Below, one piece after another: positions 27,228-34,619 of a stretch of DNA of 64,000 bases. This DNA comes from Nocardioides massiliensis (GTDB taxonomy: Bacteria > Actinomycetota > Actinomycetes > Propionibacteriales > Nocardioidaceae): assembly GCF_030811215.1 (NCBI RefSeq), contig NZ_JAUSQM010000001.1, positions 62,001-126,000 of the forward strand, written 5' to 3'. Made by a program: the position numbers and the translations under genes. The notes beneath the pieces were generated by a model. That model saw only the letters and a program-made list of their open reading frames with translations. It was not told the DNA's origin and ran no database searches. Numbering within the stretch: the first letter of the stretch is position 1; each line of letters opens with the position of its first letter.

Positions 27228-28282
27228 AGTGACCCTCCTGCACGGTTGGTGCGGATCAACAGGTAGATGAGGTACGGCGCACCCAGCACGCCGGTGATGA
27301 CGCCGGCCGGGTAGCGGGCGTCGAAGAGGAACTGCCCGGCCAGGTCGGCGGCGAGCACGAGGATCGCTCCGAGCAGCGCCGCCGGGACCAGCAACGACCC
27401 GCCGGGACCCACGATGCGCGCGGCGATCGGACCGGACAAGAAGGCGACGAACGCGATCGGTCCCGCGGCGGCCGTGCCGAAGGCGATGAGGACCACGGCG
27501 GTGAGGATCAGCAGCAGCCGGTTGCGCTCGACCGCGACGCCGAGCGCGGAGGCGGCGTCGTCGCCGAGCCGCAGGGTGTCGAGGTTGCGCCCCAGCCCGA
27601 GGAGCAGGCCACCGGCCGCGACCACGGCCAGCGCCAGCGGCACGACGTCGTCCCACGAGGCGTTGTTGAGGCTGCCGTTGAGCCACTGCATCGCCATCGG
27701 CAGGTCCCACTGCGCCGCCCGCACGATGACGTAGGAGACGACGCTGTTGAGCATCGCGGCGATCCCGATGCCGATGAGGATCAAGCGGGTGCCGGCGACC
27801 CCGTGGCGGTAGGACAGGCCGTAGATCAGTCCGGCCGTCACCAGCGCGGCGACCAGCGCGACCAGTGAGACGCTCGAGCCGTCGAGGCCCAGGACGACGA
27901 TCGCGATGACCGCGGCGGCGCTCGCCCCGGAGCTGATCCCGATCACGTCCGGGCTGGCCAGCGGGTTGCGCAGCATGGTCTGGAAGGTGACGCCGCCCAG
28001 CCCGAAGGCCAGGCCGACCAACAGCCCGAGGCTCGCGCGCGGCAGCCGCAGCTCACCGACCGTGAACGACGCACCGGGCACGGTCTCGCCGAGGATCACG
28101 CGCAGCACCTCGCCGGGACCGTAGAACGTCTGGCCGACCATCAGGCTGGTCGCATACAGCGCGACGACCACGAGGGCGAGGATCCCGGTGACGGTACGCC
28201 GGCGCCGGGCCCGACGGCGGCGACCAGCGGCGACCGAGCCGACGCTGCCCGGCTGCACGCTTCGGTCGAGGAGGGCGCTCAC
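27224..28282 (-). CDS. Iron-siderophore ABC transporter permease (FecCD), second
   Basis: A 352-residue FecCD permease with about nine to ten hydrophobic segments and the conserved GISSGASAAAV and the cytoplasmic coupling helix region DDAASALGVAVERNR. It forms a heterodimeric channel with the neighbouring permease. GTG overlaps the preceding stop, and its own stop overlaps the ATPase start, so stoichiometric translation is expected. The N-terminus is Arg-rich (about residues 20-30) before the first helix. Confidence 0.92.
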   Translation of the reverse strand: MSALLDRSVQPGSVGSVAAGRRRRARRRRTVTGILALVVVALYATSLMVGQTFYGPGEVLRVILGETVPGASFTVGELRLPRASLGLLVGLAFGLGGVTFQTMLRNPLASPDVIGISSGASAAAVIAIVVLGLDGSSVSLVALVAALVTAGLIYGLSYRHGVAGTRLILIGIGIAAMLNSVVSYVIVRAAQWDLPMAMQWLNGSLNNASWDDVVPLALAVVAAGGLLLGLGRNLDTLRLGDDAASALGVAVERNRLLLILTAVVLIAFGTAAAGPIAFVAFLSGPIAARIVGPGGSLLVPAALLGAILVLAADLAGQFLFDARYPAGVITGVLGAPYLIYLLIRTNRAGGSL

Positions 28283-29328
28283 AGCTCACGCACCTTGCTG
28301 CGGCGTACGACGTAGATGAAGAACGGCGCCCCGATCAGGGCGGTGATGATGCCGACGTCGACCTCCTCGGGCCGTGCCACGACCCGACCGACGATGTCGG
28401 AGGCGACGAGCAGCCCCGCGCCGACGATCGCGGAGAACGGCAGCAGCCAGCGGTGGTCGACGCCGACGAGCAGCCGGCACAGGTGCGGCACCACGAGCCC
28501 GACGAAGGCGATCGGACCGGCCGCCGCGGTCGCCGCGCCGCACAGCACGACGGCGCCGATCGCCGCGGTGATGCGCGCCAGCGCGACCCGCTCCCCCAGC
28601 CCCGCGGCGAGGTCGTTGCCGAGGGCGAGGGAGTTGAGCCGGCGGGCCGAGAGCAGGCTGAGCGCGAAGCCGACGGCGAGGAACGGCGCCACGTGACCGA
28701 GGCGGTCGTACGTCGCCCCTCCGACCCCGCCGATCTGCCAGAACCGGAAGGTGTCCATCACGGCGATACGCGGCAGCAGGATCGCGCTCACGAGCGACGA
28801 CAGCGCCGCAGCGGTGGCCGCACCGGCCAGCGCGAGCTTCAGCGGGGTCGCCCCGCCACGCCCGAGCGAGCCCACGGCATACACGAACGTCGCCGCGAGC
28901 GCCGCGCCGATCATCGCGACCCAGACGTAGCCGGTGGGCGTCGTCAGACCGAAGAACGCGATCCCGGTGACGACCGCGAGCGAGGCGCCCATGTTGACGC
29001 CGAGGATGCCGGGGTCGGCCAGCGGGTTGCGGGCGACGCCCTGCATGACCGCACCCGAGACCGCGAGCGCCGCGCCGATGACGATCGCCATCAGCGTGCG
29101 GGGCACGCGGGCCTGGACCGCTGCCTGCGCCACGCCCTCCTCGGTCCCGGAGAACGCGGTGACCAGCTCGTGCCAGCTGACGACGCGAGCGCCGAAGGCG
29201 ACCGAGGCGAGGACGGAGACCCCCACGACGGCGAGACAGACCACCAGCCACAGCAGGCGCGTCGACGCCGGACGCCGCGCGGGGGCGGCGTCCGGCGTCA
29301 TCTGCTCGCGCTCGAGGAGGCTGGTCAT
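28279..29328 (-). CDS. Iron-siderophore ABC transporter permease (FecCD), first
   Basis: A 349-residue FecCD permease: RVPRTLMAIVIGAALAVSG, then NPLADPGILGVNMGASLAVV, and the C-terminal PHLCRLLVGVDHRWLLPFS are family hallmarks. It pairs with the downstream permease to carry the siderophore delivered by the lipoprotein encoded just upstream, from which it is separated by 18 bases. ATG is the only reasonable start; a second ATG nine codons on is possible. Confidence 0.92.
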   Translation of the reverse strand: MTSLLEREQMTPDAAPARRPASTRLLWLVVCLAVVGVSVLASVAFGARVVSWHELVTAFSGTEEGVAQAAVQARVPRTLMAIVIGAALAVSGAVMQGVARNPLADPGILGVNMGASLAVVTGIAFFGLTTPTGYVWVAMIGAALAATFVYAVGSLGRGGATPLKLALAGAATAAALSSLVSAILLPRIAVMDTFRFWQIGGVGGATYDRLGHVAPFLAVGFALSLLSARRLNSLALGNDLAAGLGERVALARITAAIGAVVLCGAATAAAGPIAFVGLVVPHLCRLLVGVDHRWLLPFSAIVGAGLLVASDIVGRVVARPEEVDVGIITALIGAPFFIYVVRRSKVREL

Positions 29329-29346
29329 GGCGGGGTGGTCAGACTG

Positions 29347-30381
29347 TCAGCCCTGAGCCGTCTCGGCGGCCTCGGCGAGGATGTCGAGGTAGTCCTCGAG
29401 ACCCCACCGGATCCCGAGCGGTGAAGGGTTCGACGCAGCGGCGAGCGGGGTGTCGTTGGTCAGCACCGCCACGGCACCGTCGGCGACGGCGGGGATCTGC
29501 GCCATCAGCTTGTCGCCCTGGAGCTGACCGACGATCGTGCCCTCGGCGTCGCCGTAGGTGATGAGGACGTCGAGGTCGTCGAAGGCGTCGGCCTCCTCGG
29601 CGCTGCGGGTCAGCCAGAACTGGTCGGTGCCCTCGGAGCCCTCCTCGACCGCAGTCGGGAGCTCCATGCCGAGCTCGGTGAGGAACGCCGCGCGCGGGTC
29701 GAGGGTCGTGTAGAAGCCGATGGTGCTGAGGTCGGTGGGGTCGACGGAGGTGAACATCGCGGTGGTGCCCTCGAGCTCCGGACGCGCCTCGACGGCCGCG
29801 GCGATCTCCCCTTCGATCTCCTCGATCAACGCGTCACCCTCCTCGGCCATCCCGAGCGCGGCACTGTTGAGCTCGATCATGGTGCGCCAGTCGGTGGCCC
29901 AGGCGACCTCGGGGTAGGCGACGACGGGGGCGATCTTCGACAGGGTGTCGTACTCCTCCTGGGTGAGGCCGGAGTACGCCGCCAGGATCACGTCGGGCTG
30001 GGTGTCGGCGACAGCCTCGAAGTCCACGCCCTCGGTCTCGTCGAAGAGCACCGGCGTCTCGGCGTCGAGCTCGGCCAGCGCGTCCTCGACCCACGGGAGT
30101 ACGCCGTCCTTGTCGTCGTCGCCCCAGGTCGCCTTGGACATGCCGACGGGCGCGATGCCGAGCGCCAGCGGCACCTCGTGGTTGGCCCACGCGACGCTCG
30201 CGACCCGCTCGGGCTTCGCCTCGATCGTCGTCTCGCCGAAGGCGTGCTCGATGGTCACGGGGAACGCGTCGGACCCGCCACCGTCGGCTGCCGCGTCGGT
30301 GGTGGAGGAGTCCTCGCCGCAGCCGGCGAGCACCAGGGAGAACGCGGCTGCTGCCACAGCCAGGGGGAGACGCTTGCGCAT
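29347..30381 (-). CDS. Iron-siderophore substrate-binding lipoprotein
   Basis: A 344-residue periplasmic-type binding protein anchored by a lipobox: VLAGC, Cys at residue 21, after a hydrophobic signal. The FhuD/FepB fold is shown by VTIEHAFGETTIEAKPERVAS, QPDVILAAYSGLTQEEYDTL and FYTTLDPRAAFLTELGM. It captures ferric siderophore outside the membrane and hands it to the two permeases. ATG has GGAG upstream, and the promoter holds an iron box, so repression by an IdeR/DmdR-type regulator under iron sufficiency is expected. The siderophore type is not deducible; no biosynthesis gene is present. Confidence 0.92.
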   Translation of the reverse strand: MRKRLPLAVAAAAFSLVLAGCGEDSSTTDAAADGGGSDAFPVTIEHAFGETTIEAKPERVASVAWANHEVPLALGIAPVGMSKATWGDDDKDGVLPWVEDALAELDAETPVLFDETEGVDFEAVADTQPDVILAAYSGLTQEEYDTLSKIAPVVAYPEVAWATDWRTMIELNSAALGMAEEGDALIEEIEGEIAAAVEARPELEGTTAMFTSVDPTDLSTIGFYTTLDPRAAFLTELGMELPTAVEEGSEGTDQFWLTRSAEEADAFDDLDVLITYGDAEGTIVGQLQGDKLMAQIPAVADGAVAVLTNDTPLAAASNPSPLGIRWGLEDYLDILAEAAETAQG

Positions 30382-30402
30382 GAAGGATGCTCCGTTCGAG
30401 AG

Positions 30403-30421
30403 TTAGGTGAGCCTACCTTAA
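30403..30421. promoter_or_regulatory. Iron box (IdeR/DmdR operator)
   Basis: TTAGGTGAGCCTACCTTAA matches the 19-bp DtxR/IdeR consensus (TTAGGTTAGGCTAACCTAA) at most positions. A second, partial copy (AGGCATGCCTAA, 30424-30435) overlaps its flank, as is usual where two dimers bind. It lies about 20-40 bases upstream of the siderophore-binding lipoprotein start. Confidence 0.85.
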
Positions 30422-30466
30422 GACAGGCATGCCTAACTGCGGAACTGTGACCTGCGCAACGCCCTG

Positions 30467-30563
30467 ACGTCATACGGACGCCGACCTATAGCCCCCGGCG
30501 CGTATGACGTCTCCCGACAGCGTCATACGTACGGCGACCTATAGACCCGAGCGCGTATGACGT
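30467..30563. repeat. Two REP-like palindromic units in tandem
   Basis: Each 44-bp unit (30467-30510 and 30520-30563) has CGTCATACG at one end and its reverse complement CGTATGACG at the other, with GCGACC/CCGACC then TATAG in the middle. The units repeat with a 53-bp period and are similar but not identical. They lie in non-coding DNA between the iron-box promoter and the tRNA-Ala terminator. Confidence 0.75.
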
Positions 30564-30599
30564 TGTGCGGCGGCGGGGCGGGAGGGGGCCGGGAACGAC

Positions 30600-30632
30600 G
30601 AAGCCCTCCGGGTCGATGACCCGGAGGGCTTC
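30600..30632 (-). terminator. 15-bp hairpin terminator after tRNA-Ala
   Basis: GAAGCCCTCCGGGTC and GACCCGGAGGGCTTC pair perfectly around a three-base loop, starting nine bases downstream of the tRNA on the minus strand. There is no long U-tract, as is common in such GC-rich genomes. Confidence 0.8.
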
Positions 30633-30640
30633 AGCTGCGG

Positions 30641-30713
30641 TGGAGCATAGGAGATTCGAACTCCTGACCTCTTCGATGCGAACGAAGCGCGCTACCAACT
30701 GCGCCAATGCCCC
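30641..30713 (-). tRNA. tRNA-Ala (anticodon CGC)
   Basis: A 73-base tRNA with acceptor GGGGCAT/ATGCTCC including the G3-U70 alanine identity pair, D arm GCGC-AGTTGGTA-GCGC, anticodon stem CTTCG/CGAAG with loop TTCGCAT, and T arm CAGGA-GTTCGAATC-TCCT-type pairing. CCA is not encoded. It reads GCG codons and is followed by a strong hairpin. Confidence 0.95.
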
Positions 30714-30773
30714 ATCGCGCCTCGCGGCGCGGGAAGAAAGGTACCACCCGAGCGGGCGGCTTTCGAATCGGCC

Positions 30774-31592
30774 TCAGCCGCCGGCGGCGCGACGCTCGAC
30801 CTGCTCGGCGGCCGCGGTCTCGGCCTTCGCCGCCTTGTCGGCCTCCGCCACGAGCTGGGAGTCCTCGGCGCTGCGCCCCGAGCTCTGCACGCCCGGCTGC
30901 GACAGGTCGATGGTGCGCACCGTGCGCTGGGCGCGTGGCTTGGTGACGTAGGTCGGCAGCGTCACCGGCAGCGGGTCCCACAAAGAAGATCCGGACAGAG
31001 AAGATCCGGCTTCGGCGCCCTGCTCCTGGCCTTGCTCGACGGCCGGGACGACGGCGGCGACGACCTGCCCCGGCGCGGCGACCGCGGCGCGCAGCGCCTC
31101 GACGTCCAGCTGGACCGTGTCCTCCTCGTCGGGCGAGACCAGGCGTCCCTCGTAGCGCGGGTTGCGGACCCGGTCGAGGCGGCGCACCTGCAGGCGGCAC
31201 ACCACCAGCCAGGTCAGCACCAGGCCGCCGGGGATCGCGACGCTCCACCACGGACCGGTGCCGGCGCTGAGCCGCAGCACGCCGACGACAGCCGCGGTGA
31301 GCACCGTGAGACCGAGCAGCACGAACAGGACGCGACGACGCCGCGCCGCTGCGGCCCGCGCCGCAGCGCGGGTGGGGATTCGGGTACGGACCTGGGCGCG
31401 CAGCCGGGCCTGCGACGGCGCGACCTCGGGGTCGCGGGCAGGACGGGCGGGCGCGAGGACCCGCATCGTGGAGGAGAAGCGGTCGACCGAGCGCGAGCGC
31501 GCCGCCTCGTCGTGTCGCTTCAGCGCCTGGGGAATCAGGTAGACGGCCCAGGCCACCGCCAGCGCGACGAAGATGATTCCGGACAGGTCCAC
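30774..31592 (-). CDS. Membrane protein, probable Glp receptor (GLR-like)
   Basis: A 272-residue protein starting with a short exposed end and a membrane helix (SGIIFVALAVAWAVYLIPQA, residues 4-23), then a charged segment, a second hydrophobic pair (about 85-130) and a long acidic and low-complexity C-terminus. It matches in layout the membrane protein encoded beside galU-moeA-rimJ in mycobacteria and corynebacteria, which in Corynebacterium was reported as the receptor GLR of the gephyrin-like division protein Glp (knowledge from memory). The moeA-type gene lies four genes upstream. GTG is preceded by TATGGT at six bases, so it has its own leaderless promoter. Function is inference from context. 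Confidence 0.65.
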   Translation of the reverse strand: MDLSGIIFVALAVAWAVYLIPQALKRHDEAARSRSVDRFSSTMRVLAPARPARDPEVAPSQARLRAQVRTRIPTRAAARAAAARRRRVLFVLLGLTVLTAAVVGVLRLSAGTGPWWSVAIPGGLVLTWLVVCRLQVRRLDRVRNPRYEGRLVSPDEEDTVQLDVEALRAAVAAPGQVVAAVVPAVEQGQEQGAEAGSSLSGSSLWDPLPVTLPTYVTKPRAQRTVRTIDLSQPGVQSSGRSAEDSQLVAEADKAAKAETAAAEQVERRAAGG

Positions 31593-31598
31593 GTCGCG

Positions 31599-31604
31599 AC
31601 CATA
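31599..31604 (-). promoter_or_regulatory. -10 hexamer of a leaderless receptor-gene transcript
   Basis: TATGGT, six bases, then GTG. It indicates transcription separate from the rimJ operon, whose end is marked by a hairpin at 31685-31704. Confidence 0.45.
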
Positions 31605-31684
31605 GAAGTCCGGACGCGACGAAGGACGCACCCTGCTCGGTGTGTCGCACGAGTAGTTGTGAGACGCATGTGACTGGTGTGATC

Positions 31685-31704
31685 GAGCCGGGCGGTGCCG
31701 GCTC
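31685..31704 (-). terminator. Hairpin after rimJ
   Basis: GAGCCGG and CCGGCTC form a 7-bp stem around a six-base loop, 11 bases after the rimJ stop, with no U-tract. It probably ends the galU-moeA-moaC-moaB-rimJ transcript. Confidence 0.45.
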
Positions 31705-31715
31705 GCCGCCGACGA

Positions 31716-32360
31716 TCAGGTCGGGCGGCCCCGGCCGGCGAGGTAGCGCGCCACCAGCCCACCCGGGCAGTCCTCGGCGGTGATCGCATACAACCGGTGG
31801 TCGCGCCAGTCGCCGTCGATGTGCAGGTAGCGCGGGGCGTAGCCGACCTCGGGGATGTCCAGCTTCTCGACGACGCGCAGGCTGGCGGAGTTCTCCGGGC
31901 GGATGGCGACCTCCATCCGGTGCAGGCCGCCGGCGGTGAAGCAGTGGTCGATCACCATCGCGACCGCCAGCGGCATGATCCCCTGCCCCGCGTAGCGCTG
32001 GTCGATCCAGTAGCCCACCGAGGCGAACAGCGCGGACCCGCCGACGATGTTGCTCACCGTCACCTGGCCGGCGAAGAACCCGTCGACGAGGAGGGCGTAG
32101 GGCAGCGTGCGCCCCTCGGCGGCCTGTGCGCGTAGCTCGCGCACCAGCGAGCGGAACGACGGCGGCGGGCCGGGCACACCGGGCGGGACCGTTGCCTCCC
32201 ACGGTCCGAGCCAGGTCGCGTTGCGTCGCCGTACCTCGGCCCAGGCGCGGTCGTCGCCGGGCTCGAGCGGGCGGCAGACCACGCGGCCGTGCTGCAGCGT
32301 CACCGGCCAGACCTGGGCGGGCACGCGCGGTGCCGGGCGCAGGCGCCGCAGCGGGTTCAG
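31716..32360 (-). CDS. rimJ: GNAT acetyltransferase (RimJ-like), probable CTG start
   Basis: A 214-residue GNAT N-acetyltransferase of the RimJ type, whose E. coli namesake acetylates ribosomal protein S5. The acetyl-CoA loop region is seen in YWIDQRYAGQGIMPLAVAMV (about residues 112-131), followed by RMEVAIRPENSASLRVVEKL. The first GTG (32324) would cut off LNPLRRLRPAPRV, which resembles the start of actinobacterial homologues. A CTG overlapping the moaB stop as CTGA, with GGGGAG exactly six bases upstream, is the better start. It is last in the galU-moeA-moaC-moaB-rimJ run. Confidence 0.85.
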   Translation of the reverse strand: MNPLRRLRPAPRVPAQVWPVTLQHGRVVCRPLEPGDDRAWAEVRRRNATWLGPWEATVPPGVPGPPPSFRSLVRELRAQAAEGRTLPYALLVDGFFAGQVTVSNIVGGSALFASVGYWIDQRYAGQGIMPLAVAMVIDHCFTAGGLHRMEVAIRPENSASLRVVEKLDIPEVGYAPRYLHIDGDWRDHRLYAITAEDCPGGLVARYLAGRGRPT

Positions 32361-32851
32361 TGGTCACTCCCCACGATCTGCTCGCAGGCGTGCACCACGA
32401 GCGGGCGGAGCACCTCCAGCCCGTCCTTCACGCCGCCGCGCGACCCCGGCAGGTTGACCACGAGCGTCTGGCCGGCGACACCGGCGAGCCCGCGGGAGAG
32501 CGCCGCGGTCGGCACGCCCTGGGCGACGCCGTACGCGCGGATGGCCTCGGCGATGCCCGGGACCTCCCGGTCGAGCAGGGCCCGGGTGACCTCGGGGGTG
32601 CGGTCGGTCGGGGTCAGGCCGGTGCCCCCCGTGGTGACGACCAGGCGCCGTCCGTCGGCGACCGCGGCCGCGATCGCCGCCCCGACGGGCTCCCCGTCGG
32701 CAACGACGACCGGCCCCTCGACGTCGAAGCCCAGCTCCCGCAGCGCCTCGACGATGAGCGGTCCGGTGGTGTCCTCGTAGATCCCGGCTGCGGCACGGTT
32801 GGAAGCGCACACCACGGTGGCGGTTAACGGCGCGGCGTCGGGCGCGCTCAT
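32357..32851 (-). CDS. moaB: Molybdopterin adenylyltransferase-type protein (MoaB/MogA)
   Basis: A 164-residue MoaB/MogA-fold protein that activates molybdopterin by adenylation before metal insertion by MoeA. The motifs VVTTGGTGLTPTDRTPEVT (about residues 70-88), and VNLPGSRGGVKDGLEVL (about 134-150) are the nucleotide and pterin-binding loops. The ATG overlaps the moaC stop. Leucine at residue 8 is encoded by the rare codon TTA (32827-32825). With moaC and the moeA-type gene it forms a compact cofactor segment, although no moaA, moaD or moaE gene is in the window. Confidence 0.9.
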   Translation of the reverse strand: MSAPDAAPLTATVVCASNRAAAGIYEDTTGPLIVEALRELGFDVEGPVVVADGEPVGAAIAAAVADGRRLVVTTGGTGLTPTDRTPEVTRALLDREVPGIAEAIRAYGVAQGVPTAALSRGLAGVAGQTLVVNLPGSRGGVKDGLEVLRPLVVHACEQIVGSDH

Positions 32852-33345
32852 CCGGGACGCTCCCAGTCGCCGGACTTGCCGCCGGTCTTGGTGAGCACGG
32901 CGACGTCGGTGATGACGGCGGCCTTGTCGACGGCCTTCACCATGTCGACGACCGTGAGCGCGGCGACGGTGACGGCGGTGAGCGCCTCCATCTCCACGCC
33001 GGTGCGCCCGGTGGTGCGGACCATGGCGGTGATGACCACCGCGTCGTCCTCGACCTCGAGGTCGACCGTCACGCCGGAGACGGGCAGCGGGTGACACAGC
33101 GGGATCAGCTCGGGGGTGCGCTTGGCGCCCATGATCCCCGCGACCCGCGCGACGCCGAGGGCGTCACCCTTGGGCACCCCCTCGCCACGCAGCAGCCCCA
33201 CGACCTCCGGCGAGACCAGCACCCGCCCGCGGGCGGTCGCCACCCGGTCGGTGACGTCCTTGCCGGTGATGTCGACCATCCGGGCCGCGCCGGACTCGTC
33301 GAGGTGGGTGAGCACCCGGCCGTGACCCGAAGCGTCGGCGGCCAT
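32848..33345 (-). CDS. moaC: Cyclic pyranopterin monophosphate synthase accessory/synthase MoaC
   Basis: MoaC converts 3',8-cyclo-7,8-dihydro-GTP to cyclic pyranopterin monophosphate, the first committed pterin of molybdenum cofactor. Length (165 residues) and motifs are standard: MVDITGKDVTDRVATARG, AKRTPELIPLCHPLPVSGV (about residues 73-91) and GVEMEALTAVTVAALTVVDM with catalytic residues. Its ATG overlaps the moeA stop by one base (TGATG), and the stop overlaps the moaB start. In corynebacterial and mycobacterial versions of this locus (from memory) moaC and moaB are not between moeA and rimJ. Confidence 0.95.
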   Translation of the reverse strand: MAADASGHGRVLTHLDESGAARMVDITGKDVTDRVATARGRVLVSPEVVGLLRGEGVPKGDALGVARVAGIMGAKRTPELIPLCHPLPVSGVTVDLEVEDDAVVITAMVRTTGRTGVEMEALTAVTVAALTVVDMVKAVDKAAVITDVAVLTKTGGKSGDWERPG

Positions 33346-34619
33346 CAGAAGTCCCGGTCGAGGACCAGCACCTGGACGTGGGTGCCGGGGGCCACCGAGG
33401 TGACGTCCTCGGGCACCACGATCAGCGCGTTGGCGTCGGACAGGTCGCCGACCAGGTGGGAGCCGTGGGCCGCGATCGGCGTGACGTGGGCACCGCCACG
33501 GTCGACCTCGAACTGGGCACGCACGAACTGCCGCTTGCCCGCCGGCGACGACATGCCGTGCGAGGTGAGCGCCCGCACGGGCGGGCGCAGGTAGGGGGTG
33601 CGCCCCATCATCCGCCGGATCGCCGGCACGCAGAACACCTCGAACGACACGTACGCCGACACGGGGTTGCCGGGGAGGGTGAAGATCGGCACGGCGTCCT
33701 CACCGATGACGCCGAAGCCCTGCGGCTTGCCCGGCTGCATCGCGACCTCGCCGAACTCGACGGTGCCGGCACGGGTGAGGACGTCCTTGACGACGTCGTA
33801 CTGGCCCTTCGACACCCCACCGCTGGTGACGACCATGTCGGCGCGCACGAGCTGGTCGGACAGGGTGGACGCGAAGTCATCGGGGTCGTCGGAGACGATG
33901 CCGACCCGGTAGGTGATCGCGCCGGCCGCGCGGGCCTGGGCCGCGAGCATGTAGGAGTTCGCGTCATAGATCGAGTCCGGGCCCAGCGGGCTGCCGGGCT
34001 CGCGCAGCTCCGCGCCGGTCGAGATGACCACGACCCGTGGCCGCGGGCGCGACAGCACCTGCGCGCGACCCACCGACGCCAGCAGACCCAGCTGGCGCGG
34101 GCCGAGGACCGTGCCGTCCTCCAGCAGCACGTCGCCGGGCTCGACGTCCTCGCCCTTGCGACGGATGTGCTGGCCCTCGGTGGGCGCCCGGTGGATGCGG
34201 ACCTGCACCTCGCCTCCGTCGGTCCACTCCACCGGGACGACGGCGTCGGCCCCGTAGGGCACCGGCGCGCCGGTCATGATCCGCACAGTCGTGCCGGGCG
34301 ACATGGCGAAGATCTTCGTCTGCCCGGCGGCGATCTCCCCCACCACCGGCAGGTAGACGGGCTGGTCTCGCGAAGCGCCCACGACGTCGGCGAAGCACAC
34401 GGCGTACCCGTCCATGGCGGAGTTGTCGAACGCCGGCAGCGCCATCGGGGAGACGATGTCCTCGCACACCGACAGCCCGAGCGAGTCCAGCAGCTGCTGC
34501 TCATAGGGCTGCAGCGGCTCGAGCCGGGAGAGGATCCGCTCGACGTGGTCGTCGACCGTGCCGAGCGCCACCGTGGGCGCCGTGCCGGGGAACTGACCGG
34601 GGACGTCCTCAGCGCTCAT
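33345..34619 (-). CDS. moeA: MoeA-family molybdenum insertase / gephyrin-like protein Glp
   Basis: A 424-residue MoeA-fold protein: LPAFDNSAMDGYAVCFADV (about residues 63-81), IMTGAPVPYGADAVVPVE, VISTGAEL, the pterin-binding TSGGVSKGQYDVVKDVL (about 242-258) and LPGNPVSAYVSFEVF. MoeA inserts molybdate into adenylated molybdopterin. Its position directly after a galU gene and near rimJ and a membrane-receptor-like gene matches Corynebacterium Glp, which binds SepF in the divisome. The insertion of moaC and moaB here suggests that this copy may still serve Moco synthesis, perhaps with both roles. ATG overlaps the upstream stop. Confidence 0.9.
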   Translation of the reverse strand: MSAEDVPGQFPGTAPTVALGTVDDHVERILSRLEPLQPYEQQLLDSLGLSVCEDIVSPMALPAFDNSAMDGYAVCFADVVGASRDQPVYLPVVGEIAAGQTKIFAMSPGTTVRIMTGAPVPYGADAVVPVEWTDGGEVQVRIHRAPTEGQHIRRKGEDVEPGDVLLEDGTVLGPRQLGLLASVGRAQVLSRPRPRVVVISTGAELREPGSPLGPDSIYDANSYMLAAQARAAGAITYRVGIVSDDPDDFASTLSDQLVRADMVVTSGGVSKGQYDVVKDVLTRAGTVEFGEVAMQPGKPQGFGVIGEDAVPIFTLPGNPVSAYVSFEVFCVPAIRRMMGRTPYLRPPVRALTSHGMSSPAGKRQFVRAQFEVDRGGAHVTPIAAHGSHLVGDLSDANALIVVPEDVTSVAPGTHVQVLVLDRDF

